This document shows positions 20,548 to 31,895 of a stretch of DNA of 64,000 bases, piece by piece (within the stretch, counting starts at the first letter, position 1; each line of letters starts with the position of its first letter). The position numbers were made by a program, and so were the translations under genes. The DNA lies in contig OU744450.1 in NCBI GenBank assembly GCA_916610825.1, positions 248,001 to 312,000 on the forward strand, read 5' to 3'. This DNA comes from Haliclystus octoradiatus (lineage: Eukaryota > Cnidaria > Staurozoa > Stauromedusae > Haliclystidae). The notes below the pieces were generated by a model. The model had not been told where the DNA came from and searched no databases. It was given only the letters and a program-made list of their open reading frames with translations.

Positions 20548-23500
20548 TTAGCTTATATTTGAAGCTGACTCTTGAAGGGCAAGAAGAGTTTGAGAAATGT
20601 CCAATCTCTGGTCGTATTCTGATGATAGTGCAATTTTTTTGCTTGCTTGTTTTGAATCTTGTGATGTGGCATTTTTCTGTTGTCGCCTTCTCCTTAATTG
20701 GCCCTTTGGCGGGGTTCCAGTTGACGGAGGTGTGCTCTCTGTCACACTGACATTTTCAAAATTACTTTGAATGGCGGAAAACTTGGACGGGCTGATTGTA
20801 ATAAAAGATGAATGGTCATCAGGTGGAGTAGATACATCATTGTCTTTGTTTAATTGATGAACATCAGAGGGCAACCTTGCAGTCAGAGATGTGTGGCATT
20901 TATCTTGCAAGATTATAAGTGGTTGATCAAAGTTATTATTGATAATATTGCCATCCTCGTGATTCACAGTATCTGAAGTAGCTGGTAGCACATAGAGAGA
21001 GCCTCCTGATTGAACAAGCACAACGTCGTCGTCATTCAAACCATCGCCTGCTGCTCCTAAATGATTGGTGATGATTTTACATGTTTGATCTGTGGTCAAT
21101 TGAACATCATCATATCTCTCGCTGTCATATCTCCCATTGTCATAACTATACTCAGTTGATGTCTGTTCTGTTGAAGAATGAGCAGCCAGCCGCTGTGTTA
21201 ACTCTGCACTTTCAAAACGAACCATTTGCAAACGGAAAAGTCCATCTTCATATTCCCTATATCTAATAAACAAACAATAACAATATAGCAGTTTTCAACT
21301 GACACATACAATTTCCAGACAGTTTGAATGGCTTACCTGAAACGAGGGAACCCTGATGGCCATTTGAAACTGTGTTTTGTTTTAAGGTGAGATGTTAAGC
21401 CAGTACCGCGGGTGTATCTCCGCCCGCATATGTGACAAGCGAACCGTGCAGAGATGGAAACCTGATAATAAGAGAGTAATCAGTATTAGATTTCACTCTC
21501 ATAATGTTTGCAGCTGCATCACTGACTTTCTCACCTTGTGCCGTTCCTTCGTATGACGCTTCATTGAATGCAGTGTTCTTGTTGTAAACTCGCATCCTTC
21601 CTCAGGGCAGTTGTATATTTTTTCAAGGTGTGTCTCGTTGTGCCTTTGTAAATCGGCAGGCGCCTTACAGCTATGACGAGGAACGCAATACTGAGTTTAT
21701 TATTGCTTCTGTGTATTTGTGCTTAATAAATCATATTATTACCTACCAATATGAGCACTGACTGCACTTGAATGGCCGTTCATCGTTATGGCGATATTTC
21801 ATATGCTCGCGTAGTGATGAAGGATTTGGACATGTCATGTCACATTGCGAACATTTCAAATGGTTCACTGAAACACAACACAAATTGTTAATATACATTT
21901 GTTACCAACACTAGCCTGCGCGATGGCCTTACTTGAAAATCTTACTTCCTCGTTATAAGATTTTCAAGTTGAGGTCTGCGCGCAGGCTATACCAACACGC
22001 ACTGGGTAGTAAATGGTGAAAAGATAGTTACCATGGTGACGCATGTGATCTCTAAGTAGTCGTTCTGAAGCACATCTCTTTAGACAATGTGAACATTGAT
22101 AATTCTCATCTGATGTGGACACAAATGGAAAATGGTAAGGTTGATATATATCCAATTTAACTAAATTATATTTGTAATTCAATACCTACATGCTTCTGCG
22201 TTTTGACGCGTAAGATGATCTAAAAATTTTGTGTTGTTGGCAAAAAAGCTTCCACAATGTGGACAGGATATCACCTTCTCCAGCGTATGGACTCGACAAT
22301 GTTCACGAAGTTTGTGTCTATTTTTGAAAACTGAATTGCATTCTGCAACAACATTAAAGTAACAAATTAAATTTAATATCTTTATCTTAGGTTTTATGGT
22401 TAGGCCGTATCATCAGGAGGTTGATGGTGGTTGATGTTGCGCACTTTCACACAAGTCTCTATCAGAATCAGTTAATAGTTTAGTAGGCTACTGAATAGTG
22501 AAAACGTTTTGATATCATACATCATCTCCTCGTTAGTTTAAAAGTTACAAATTATTAATGGCCAAATAAAAAAATTAGCTTTCAAGTTTTTATTTTGGAA
22601 CAAAGTCGTTGGATTTGACCTGGACTGACCCAACTTTAAACAGTAGAAGTTTAAGTCTATCTATTGTCTGTTTAAATGGAAATTTCATCCCACTTTCATC
22701 CAGGTGACTAATGATGGGCTGCTTGTCAATTTTATTGTCATATTTTTAAGTTTTCCAACAAAAATAACAAATACTAAATTACACCTGAGTTTGATATTAA
22801 AAGTTGGATAATAAATGTTAGGCTACCTATTTGGCTCGCTTGTGCAGACCAAATTGTGTTTATATAAGGATTTCTGTCTCATCAAGGTGGGATCCCAGTG
22901 CTCATCAGATGAGATCCAACCTGGGAAGTCTAACCCTGAAACCATATAAACGCGCTGCCACTGCAGTAGAACAATTGTGAACAATATTAGTGGATGTTGA
23001 TCTTATTCAAAGGTGTCACCTCACCATCTCATGCAAACACCCCCAAGTTGTCATGTATGAGTTACAGGGATGTTAGTAACGATTACAAAAGTAGCGACGT
23101 TATTTGTAATCGTTACTTTTTAGTAACTTCTACTTGTAATTAGTTACTTTTCTGTAAAAGTAACTTCTACTTGTAACTAGTTACATTTAGGATTAAAAAC
23201 ATTTTCGCTTTTCTTCCGTTACTTTGTTCACAATAGAGAGCTGAAAGTTAGCAGCTTCTCTATCGCAATTGTGTTTTGCTTTATCAAAATCTTTTGTTCC
23301 TATTGTTACCATCCAAGAACAATAAAACACAAACAAATGTTTTCTGCGACTGCAGGAAGTCTTGTCATTAATTTGGATGTCAAAAAAATTACATTCGGGG
23401 ATGTAAACATTCTGTTTGCCAATCCTGTTTTTCTGAGTTTATAATATTCAAGTGATGCAGCGAGCGTTTTATATCTGACTTGTCTGTTCGATCAATTAAT

Positions 23501-24695
23501 TGTCATAGCAACCAAGCCTGAAATAGAACTAATGGCGCGTAACTTGAGATTTCTTCATGATAATTAGGGGGATCGAATAACTAGACCACTCATTCGAACA
23601 CGCTAAAGGAATCGCTGTGAATTATTCGTCGGGTGTTTGTTTTGGTATTTATTATTTTCGAAAGGAGCACTTGATTTGATTAATTAACAAATTAAAATAC
23701 ATAAATATTACTTCAATATTTCATATATATCTCATTGCTTCTGTTGGATATTTTTAGATTTATTTAGAAAAAGTAACGGAAAAGTAACTGTAACTAGTTA
23801 CTTTCGAATTAAAAGTAACTTGTAACTAGTAACCGTTACTTTTTCGGAAAAGTACTGTCTGAAAGTAACTAGTTACTTTCTCATCCAAGTAACCGTAACT
23901 GTAACTAGCTACTTTTCAAAAGTAATTTCAACATCCCTGATGAGTTATAACATTTAACATGCAGTAATTTATTTAGACTGCACTATCATTTTTCACTTGA
24001 ATTAATTTTCAAAAACTTGATTTGGTCAAAAATTTTCAAGAATATTAAAAATCTTCTATGATTCAGGAAGGTAGAACCTTTTGCAGGAATTTTGAGAGGA
24101 TAATCTCTAATCCAATTGAAAGTAATTAAATTACTATTCCTAATCCTAACTAAGTGAGTTGATAGTCCCACCCACCTTTCCACAAGCACATTGCCCCAGC
24201 TGGTTTATCACACTCATCTTCATAAATAAGTTGACAATATGCAGTATGTTTATCTAAATGACGGTAAAATAAGTCAGGACAAACAAACTCTTTGCCAACG
24301 CATCCATTCCAATCACAAACCCAAGGTCTGCCAATGTTAAATACAGTGTCTGGTATCAAATGTTTATTAGAGGTATCAAGTTCACAGACATTTGTATTTG
24401 TCCTTTGCCTTTCACAGTCACCTGCTAGTTTTAATTTCGTATGGTACGAATGAAGAAGGACATGCCTAAGTAGATTTGAGAAACTGTTCATTGATGAAGA
24501 TGGGCAACCATCCCATCGACAGACGTAGGAAATATCTGTCTGATGTTCATCTTCAAAGCACTCTCTGACGTGAGATTCGACGTGCTTGGAAAAAGTTTGA
24601 TATTCTTGTTCAACTAGCTGAAACACTTCAGAACAACCATCCCACGAACACACTAACGGATAAATTTTGCATAACTTCTTTTTTTCTTTAGCCAT
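20548..24695 (-). CDS. HINFP: Histone H4 transcription factor (HINFP/MIZF)
   Basis: HINFP is a C2H2 zinc-finger protein that activates histone H4 genes at S-phase entry. Seven exons: 24176-24695, 22190-22342, 22032-22109, 21747-21867, 21535-21670, 21337-21461, 20548-21262; 1848 nt, 615 aa (human 517). The N-terminal atypical fingers are visible ([34 protein letters not shown]). They are followed by [36 protein letters not shown] and [18 protein letters not shown]. The diagnostic segment after the last finger is [20 protein letters not shown] then [15 protein letters not shown]. The C-terminal 230 residues are acidic and Ser/Thr-rich, ending in a basic patch. Intron 1 (1.8 kb) carries a hAT-like element. 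Its stop converges on the Ig receptor's with 138 bp between. Confidence 0.95.
21912..21989. repeat. 78-bp imperfect palindrome in HINFP intron
   Basis: The ends are TAGCCTGCGCG and CGCGCAGGCTA. Inner arms ACTTGAAAATCTTA and TAAGATTTTCAAGT flank a short loop. It is a near-complete foldback, probably a tiny MITE or a relic of one. Confidence 0.8.
23065..23939. mobile_element. Non-autonomous hAT-like DNA transposon
   Basis: The 875-bp element in HINFP intron 1 has terminal inverted repeats CAGGGATGTT and AACATCCCTG. It is flanked by a perfect 8-bp target duplication, ATGAGTTA (23057-23064 and 23940-23947), the size made by hAT transposases. Both subterminal regions carry many AGTAACTAGTTACTTTT-type repeats in alternating orientation. 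No transposase ORF is present. Confidence 0.9.
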
Positions 24696-24883
24696 AGTAT
24701 ATATACACGGTATACACCCAGTCTAAACATTGAAGATACGCTTTCACAACTACTTTGATGAAGACATTTTGGAAGTTGCCGCGAAGGAGAGACTACGCGT
24801 GAGGAAGCACTCAGCACCAGGCCATAATTCGATCTTTATAGTAATCCGGTTGTTGCAAACGAATGAATCTGATCCTCACCATG

Positions 24884-24891
24884 TGACGTCA
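24884..24891. promoter_or_regulatory. CRE-type palindrome upstream of HINFP
   Basis: TGACGTCA, a full CREB/ATF site, lies about 190 bp upstream of the HINFP start. The same octamer occurs 129 bp upstream of the kinase start (32024-32031). Function is inferred only from position. Confidence 0.4.
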
Positions 24892-25123
24892 TAGCAAATG
24901 TCCCTGCGGATGTGATTGAGATCATTTACATTTCATTGGAGATATGCATTCTAAGAATCAGATGATTTTACTGATATAGACTATGACGTTGTTGCGGTCA
25001 GCTGGAGAACACAGGCATCACAGGTGAGAGGTAGACACAGATAGAAGAACAGAAAACATGAAGGAAACAAACAGATATTTTAATAATTGAATAACGCTTT
25101 TAATTTAATCTTCGAATACTTGA

Positions 25124-28100
25124 TCATAGATTGATAGGGGCATCTAATAAATTCATGAATATCGATATAGCGTCTGGATTAAAACCATTCAGATGACCAG
25201 TTGCCTTTTCGTGTGGTAAGTATTTCCTTCTCTGTTGACGTGTGGGACCTGAGATGACCTCGTCACATGACCTGTACAGTGGCACATCTGGCTCAATCCA
25301 TATAAAGTTTTTCACACCATTATCTGAGACCAAGTCAAGGGTGTTCAATTGGAAACATACAACAGTTAGTTTATTATCATCACAGGCAAGGTATTGAACT
25401 GAAACTGGATCTATTCTCTCTGCGCCGTATTCGTTACCAGGCATGGACAGCGCTGATGTCAAAGCTCTTCCAAAACAATACAAAATGCCTTAAAATGAAA
25501 ATGTTATCTATTAGATATTGCTGAATAACGTATATCATGAAGTATGCAAGCGGCACAATTGAACAATTGAATTTAGACAATTATCTCTGACAATGATGGG
25601 TGCTGGAGGAGGGGCTGGATCAAATTTTCAAAACCGTTCAAATCACGTTATAAATTAACCAAATTAGAGGTAAAAATGACGGTAGAAGAAATTAAATACA
25701 TACCCTGACCGGCGAGGTCATTACTTCTGAAATTAACATTCTTGCCAGACTTAATTGGCACAAATATTGTATGTGGGTGTCTAAATTTGGATGTGCTATG
25801 GAAGCCATCATTATTGCAACGTTTTACTAATTGGTCATCATGCAAATGAAAGAACGGAGATATGATACCAGACCAAGATAGACTGTCATCTATGGATGAT
25901 GTGACATTGTCAGCAGAAGAAAAAGGTACCAGTGAGCTGTCACACAGCAGAAGATGACCTAATTGACCGCCGACATGTAGATGTTGTTCACCTCTTTCGA
26001 AAGATGCTCTGAGCGGTGGATGGTAGGTCATCACTGAGTTTTTATGTGTCAAATTCCTAGAACAGACAAAATTAATAATGTAATGTATAGCATACATGAT
26101 TGATGATGTAAAGAAGATCTTGCGAGTAGGGCTTATTTATCATCTGAATGAGAAAATGAGCAATACATTGGCTGGTAGATATTAGATATGAGAAGAAGAA
26201 GAAGGTTTTCGCAATTCTTAAGCACAAATATCGATTTCAGATCCATATTTGATTTGTAAATGTATTCAACTGCAGTATTGCACTGACTTCCAAATAAACA
26301 ATTTCTTCCTATTTATACAAAACATTGTAACACATGGATAAAAGAATCATGATGTAGATTTACAATCAAACGTCGTCATAGATACGTCATCAAAATTTGA
26401 ATTCAGAATTGCTAGTAAGCAGCAAAAATAATAAATTTCTTCAAAGGAAAAAAATCTTTCTGGTTATTGGGATGCCGTCCTATGATTCTGGTAAATATGA
26501 CATATGTCGTAATCATCATCAAGATCATTGAAGTTTATAAATACGCAGTATCCTCTGTAAGCCTAGACCATTTTCTCATTGACAAAATAAAAATACATAC
26601 ATCATCCCTCAATTGATATTCTACAATTGCTCTGCTACAATTTAAGTCAAATGAAATGGTATTGAGGTTGTAGCAAATAACTTTAACAGACGGCTGCCAA
26701 TGTAAGAGAAAAGTCTCATCTAAATAGACCAAAAATCAGAAGTTTGTAATTCTTGTAAAACTAATTTAGTAGGATTTCCAAAAACCTCTTCCAATTCTGA
26801 ATCTAATTTTAATTAAGATAGGAATTGCTTCTTTTGGTACGAAAAGTTTAAGAAAAACTTAGGATTCCAGAAGTTTTCTCGGACCCTGGCGGCTGGAGAG
26901 ACCTCAAATGTTATCTCGCCATGCAGTCATCAGCTAACTTGATAAGCAGACACACAGTCCTGTTTGCAGAAAAGGGCGCTTTTCAACGAGACCTCAGGGC
27001 ACAGGGCACCCACAGAATATTTTCCCGTAGGCGCTTTAACAGATGCTGTCCTTCTTTGCAGGCGGAAAAAGAGTTATTTTTGATGAATAATAAACAAAGT
27101 TGATTTTTTCTAAGAGATTAGGGGTTAAAGGGTTTCTGTAAAGAACATTCGTGGGCGGCTTAAGAGATGTAAATATCATCTCGGGGAAACCAGTCATAAC
27201 GTCCATTTGCAAGAACGTCATCGTATTACCGCTGACCACAACGTCTGCTGGTTGATGACCAAAACGTCCCCGGGCAGGTTCCAGTTATCTGCCCAAGTTC
27301 ACACGCGCAAACAGCCAAGAATGTAAACGGGCAGATTAATTTGAGGTGCCTAGGTACAGACCTTCCAAGTCTCACGGCTTTGCCGTGAGTCTCACGCTTT
27401 ACACTGAATCTCACGGTCTCACGGTTTCTCTCATTTTCTCACAGCAAAAGCCAATCTTGTGAAAATGTCTTGATTTTCTGTGTATAAACTCTTTGAGAAT
27501 CTAATTAATGTTCAACAGCCTAATTTATACTCTGTTGGATCATTCTGTGTGTTGTTTCTAGACTAATATTATATTTTGGATACATTTTCAAGGGTCAACA
27601 TTATCCAAAATGTTGTCGTAAATTTTCGTTTCAAGCCAATTTGAATCCATGACGAAGTGAATCCCCTAGACCCCTAGAATTGGGCCACTCCTTCGGGGAG
27701 CCCCCTATATTTTTATCCCCAGAATACAAAATTGTAGAAATCTCACTATTTTTTCAAACGCTGTGACTATTTGACCGGCAGCCGGTCATTTAGCGCCAAG
27801 GCTATTTGACCGGCAGTCATCAGCGCATGCGCAAAGATGTATACGTCACACTTATCTGTTCGAAATTAGCTGTGACTATTACTAATTTGACCGGCAGTCG
27901 CAGCCATTATGGATACATTATGGATACCAACGCATGTGTATAGTGAACGAATAGTAACTTACAAACATTTTGAAGTATAAATAATGAAAATAAATTAAAA
28001 ATACGGATCGACCAGGACTCGAACTAGCATACCCTGCACTCTAGTCAGACTCAATCCGAATGAGCCACGCCAACCGACGAGAGCTTATGAAACAGAAATG

Positions 28101-29246
28101 AATTTATACTCGATCGAGTGGTTATCACGTGACTTGACCCTAACCCTAACCCTAAACGGGTGGATCACGTGATCGGACCCTAAACCTAACCCTAATACTG
28201 GGACGAGTGAAACACATGATCGAGTGAATGACGTAATTGACTGTCGGCGCATGCGCAGTTGAATCCATAATGGCTGCGACTGCCAGTCAAATAGACACTT
28301 CGTTTTTCAAATCCGAAATTGGAAGGTCTGCTAAGTATTGTAAATCTTTTGGCGCTTTGGTAAATATCATATCGGGGGCGGCCCTGTCGTACTCTACAGC
28401 CGGTCTGCAAAGCATGGCAGATGCACCCCCGAGATGAAAATTTTTCTCGTGATTGCCGCCCCTGGAGCCACAATTTTCATCTAAAATTGGCAGTTAAAAT
28501 TGATTGTTTTGTCATTTTCTTTGTATTTTTTGCTGAAATGATGGATTTTGCCGCCCCTGAAGTCAAATTTGATCAAATTTGATCAGTTGCTGCCCTCGTC
28601 CCTAACTTTTTTCGGCGCTGCCGCCCCCGAGATCTCGTCGAGATTATTTGCAGACTGGCTCTACAGACTGAAACTGACACCGTGAGTCCGTGACACTGCC
28701 ACAGGCAGGCTCTACAGGTATGTTATTGTTATGTATGGAATTTTAGTCCTTCTCTTTTAATTGATACCTTTTAAGTTTTGAGATCCATGCAAGCTGTAAA
28801 GTATTCATCATCAACTCTAAAGATATTTTTTCCTTTCTAATAATCTTCTTCATTTCGTCACGAAGTTTTGAATTGAAAATCCGTCTGTGTCTGTATTTTA
28901 ATTTTGGAGAGGTTTCATAGCAGAATAATAAAGACTGTTGAATAATCTCTTCAAATCTGTCCGCTAAATCTGTGTAGGCATCTGTTGTGTCGTCTTGTAA
29001 AACTTTACAAAAATGTTTTGGCAATCCCTTCTGAATCGTTGATTTTGTTATGTATGTGCTTTGATTGATTGGCTCCAGAAGCCTATTCCACGGCTGTATA
29101 CCAATAACAGACGGTTTAGTAAGCTTTTGGGATACTACTGAATCATTTTCATATGAATCAGAGGCAAGAGCTTGAGCTTGAACAGTTGAAAATGAACGAA
29201 AACGTGCCGTCCTCAAGGGACGAAGAACCCTTCCAATGGCTGCCAT
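25124..29246 (-). CDS. MRPL37: Mitochondrial large-subunit ribosomal protein mL37
   Basis: This is a mitoribosome large-subunit protein. The first exon (28768-29246, or from an upstream ATG at 29318) begins MAAIGRVLRPLRTARFRSFS, a typical mitochondrial presequence, and contains TKSTIQKGLPKHFCKVLQDD. Later exons 25704-26056 and 25124-25488 carry KFRHPHTIFVPI, CFGRALTSAL and the family signature VVCFQLNTLDLVSDNGVKNF. Exon 1 joins exon 25704-26056 in phase (398 aa). A further ORF with good splice sites at 26601-26719 (DETFLLHWQPSVKVICYN) looks coding but breaks frame at both junctions. Either it is a decoy or I have missed a small exon nearby. Confidence 0.85.
26920..27480. repeat. Unclassified repeat-like region with CTCACGG hairpin
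   Basis: This non-coding stretch in the large MRPL37 intron has low-complexity, transposon-like sequence. At 27371-27389 CTCACGGC-TTT-GCCGTGAG forms a perfect 8-bp hairpin, followed by repeated TCTCACGG motifs to about 27430. No ORF or known element is recognised. Confidence 0.5.
28003..28078 (-). ncRNA. tRNA-derived SINE head or tRNA pseudogene
   Basis: On the minus strand a Pol III box A (TGGCTCATTCGG) is followed about 35 nt later by box B (GTTCGAGTCCT), in correct order. The T-stem has several mismatches and no good anticodon stem forms, so this is not a functional tRNA. It looks like a SINE promoter region. Confidence 0.6.
28137..28197. repeat. Interstitial telomere-like CCCTAA repeats
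   Basis: Short runs CCCTAACCCTAACCCTAA and CCCTAAACCTAACCCTAA are separated by GGTGGATCACGTGATCG. The metazoan telomere unit is TTAGGG. Too short for a chromosome end. Confidence 0.75.
28405..28665 (-). repeat. Dispersed repeat with CTCGGGGGCG motifs, copy 2
   Basis: It is the reverse-orientation relative of 12506-12690. It runs from CCCCGAGATGAAAATTTTTC to GAGATTATTTGCAGACTGGC and is longer than copy 1 by an internal insertion rich in GCCGCCCC motifs. Confidence 0.75.
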
Positions 29247-29459
29247 CTTTGATTTGGGTGTCAAGTATGAGAGGTTGATGCGAAGATGAGAGGTTAGAAA
29301 CTGTGACACCTTGGACATCTTTAAAGCCTGGCTTAAAGCTTCTTTAAAGACTTATATCTATTATCTTAAGCGTATTTCCCGTTACTAGACTTTTTATTGG
29401 TACAAAAAAAATAGATAATGGAGAATGGGGAATCGATAATGTAGATAATGTATATATAT

Positions 29460-29745
29460 ATATAATCATGAATGAGTAAAACAGCACTTTAGAATATCCA
29501 GCGTCGTGAATCCCTCATATAAAGTGTTTTCAACCTCTAGCACTTTAAATTATTTTATATTCTATTATAAAACTGATGAACAAAATTGTTATTAACGTGG
29601 TCGAGGGACCGTCCATCGCCATTGCATCTTGAATGAATGTGAGAGAGACGCAAACAGCACATTAAGCATGCGTAGAAGACGCACGGAACATTATCTCTAG
29701 CACTCAGGATTCCGGCTGCCGGAACATTATCCACTTCGTATTATT
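29460..29745 (+). repeat. Uninterrupted copy of dispersed element
   Basis: It holds TATAAAGTGTTTTCAACCTC, AACGTGGTCGAGG and CGCACGGAACATTATCTCTA in the same order as the split copy at 13360-14690 (minus). This shows the empty-site structure for the LINE insertion there. An AAAT microsatellite follows at 29759-29797. Confidence 0.85.
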
Positions 29746-29761
29746 ATTATTATAGAAATAA

Positions 29762-29793
<32 letters not shown>

Positions 29794-29892
29794 ATACCCA
29801 TAGAGAAACAAGTACTTGTGCTATTGTATGTCTCAACTGCGCTTGCGCAATTTTGAGCGCTATTAACTTGGGATGTGTTTATACTGTTTGGC

Positions 29893-29947
29893 AGGGATGT
29901 TAAAGTTACTTTTGAAAAGTAGCTAGTTACAGTTACCGTTACTTGGG
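29893..29947 (+). mobile_element. Solo end of the hAT-like family
   Basis: It begins CAGGGATGTTAAAGTTACTT and matches, in reverse, the right end of the element at 23065-23939, including AAAAGTAGCTAGTTACAG. Only about 55 bp remain; no second terminus is seen nearby. Confidence 0.75.
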
Positions 29948-30335
29948 TAGCCGTTATTTGCGATATGCATTGCCCACTACTTCGGTAGTTTGAGCACTCT
30001 GGTATGACACAGATGTTTTTTTCATGTAGTGGATTTTTTCACCACATTGACTTACTCATCTTGACTTAGTTATAGCACGCTAGATCAATCGCTTGTTCAC
30101 TGAGCAGTACTGACGACGGCCAATAGCCAGAAACAAAGACACATATATAATATATATAATAAAGTTCAACCTTTATATCTTCAGGGCTTATTAAACCAAC
30201 CACACTTGAATTATTTACAATGTTATTGCTAACACACATTTGAATTATTTACAATGCTATTTACAACTATAATAACGCTATCAATCATTTACTATCCCAA
30301 TCTCAATAAAAAGGAGTTGTGAAGTTTCTAATGGT

Positions 30336-31895
30336 TCATGGAACTTTTGTTAATTGTCTTGCAAGATTGATGAATTCTTTGGATGGCAGAAATGCGTTAG
30401 TGTCTTGTTTTAGATCCCTATGAAAATTAAAACATTATAACTGGTAATAACTGGTAAAATCTGAGTTAGACTATCTTGGTTCTATTGTAATATCTTGATA
30501 ATATAGATACAGCCATAACTTAACCAACAATGATCTAGACCCACAATAATCTACAGTATTACCTTCGCGTGTGATTCGTGTGATAAGGCGCAAAGAGGCA
30601 CAATCTCATTTGAACCTCTTTCCAGTTTACAGGGATTTGATTTTGTGTGTAAACGAATCCTCTTGACAACCACGAATGAGATGAAAGTAGCATATCACGT
30701 GATGTTGGTCTCTGGTCTCTTTCGATTGTTAACATTCTCCGAATGAATTCACGACCGTCTTTTGACACATGCGACCACAAATCGTCACTCATCGAATAGT
30801 TTGCATTAGAAATGTTTTCTAACAAACGAGTGTAGTTGTCTTGCCAGAACGGTGGAACGCCAGCCTAACAGAACAAAAAATCAATTATAATTATTGAATG
30901 TCGCTACTTTAGTTTGGGCCCCTGCAGCCGCACACGTGACCGCGTGTAAATTAATATGCCGCTATCTGAGATACTAACCATTAGGTTGTACAAGACTACA
31001 CCAAGAGACCAAACATCTGCCGCAGGTGAAATAACGGATCGATCCAAGAGGGCTTCAGGTGCCATATAACGCGTGTTGCCCATAGGGTAGCCATAACACA
31101 TTTTGGTTTCATCTGAAGTAGAAAATAAGTCACAGTCAAAAACACTGCTTCAGCATGATAGCTATTGGTGATGGCCAACCCTAAATCTATATATATATAC
31201 CTGGTACACTCTTTGCCAAATTAAAATCAATGAGTTTTACTATGGGTCGTTTGCTCTCAAGGCAACACGCTATATCTCCAGGGTGTATGTACCATAGAAT
31301 ATTGTCACCGTTTAAATCCTACAATCATAAAATCAATATTAAATTTTATATCCGACTTGCAGCAAGAGCACATTACTCTAATTAAGCTGAATACAGGAAT
31401 ACACAGTTCTTACTCGATGTACAATGTTTTCTTTGTGGCAACACATCAACGCATCAATAATTTGTCTCGCAATGAGACAGGCAAATCGTTCGTTGTACTG
31501 CGTCAAACGAGTTGCTCCTTCGTATAGACGAATGCCAGAAAGACGTTCGAATACCACTGCGCGGGCACATCCGTGATCTAGAACGCATGTGCCCAACATA
31601 GCAACGATATTGGAGTGACAAGGGAGGTCTTGCAAAATCTAAAATTGAGATTTGAGTTGGAAGCGATAATTATTTAATATAAAAATGTAAAATCTAGATT
31701 GTGGATTACTATTCGTACCTTGATTTCGGGGTCGTCATCCGGAATGTTGTTGTTGTTGTTGTCATTACAGTTCGACACTTTGATCGCGACTTGCTGGCCG
31801 GCTTCTGTTATCCCACTATAGACTGTAGAGAAAGTACCGGTACCAATGACATCATTGTAGTTAACCACGCGTAATTCAACTGATTTCGATGTCAT
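30336..31895 (-). CDS. Ser/Thr protein kinase with altered HRD and DFG motifs
   Basis: Six exons: 31719-31895, 31414-31638, 31201-31318, 30979-31112, 30563-30864, 30336-30417; 1038 nt, 345 aa, almost all kinase domain. The glycine loop is GTGTFSTVYSG and VAIK Lys is residue 39. The catalytic loop reads HRDLNGDN, with Asn 137 where Ser/Thr kinases have Lys. The metal-binding motif reads DFN (165-167), not DFG. The APE region is YMAPEAL, and ADVWSLGVVLYNLM then RRMLTIERDQRPTSRDML mark the C-lobe. Catalytic and metal-binding Asp are kept, so activity is possible but atypical. Subfamily uncertain; the C-lobe looks CAMK-like. The ATG at 31895 is the only Met before the glycine loop in the open frame. 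Confidence 0.88.

Larger units (their letters stand above)
27886..28293. mobile_element. Foldback element enclosing a tRNA-like sequence
   Basis: The ends TTGACCGGCAGTCGCAGCCA (27886) and TGGCTGCGACTGCCAGTCAA (28271) are near-perfect inverted repeats of about 28 bp, counting the adjoining TTATGGAT/ATCCATAA. Related GACCGGCAG sequences with a CGCATGCGC lie just outside at 27770-27835. Inside are a tRNA-derived segment and telomere-like CCCTAA repeats. Confidence 0.65.

Noticed and set aside
25648..25703. C-terminal extension of the MRPL37 exon ORF (ISSTVIFTSNLVNL)
   Set aside because: It lies past a good splice donor at 25703; the next exon continues the family sequence in phase.
28137..28197. 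Chromosome end or telomere
   Set aside because: Only about six CCCTAA units, interrupted, and flanked by ordinary genes.
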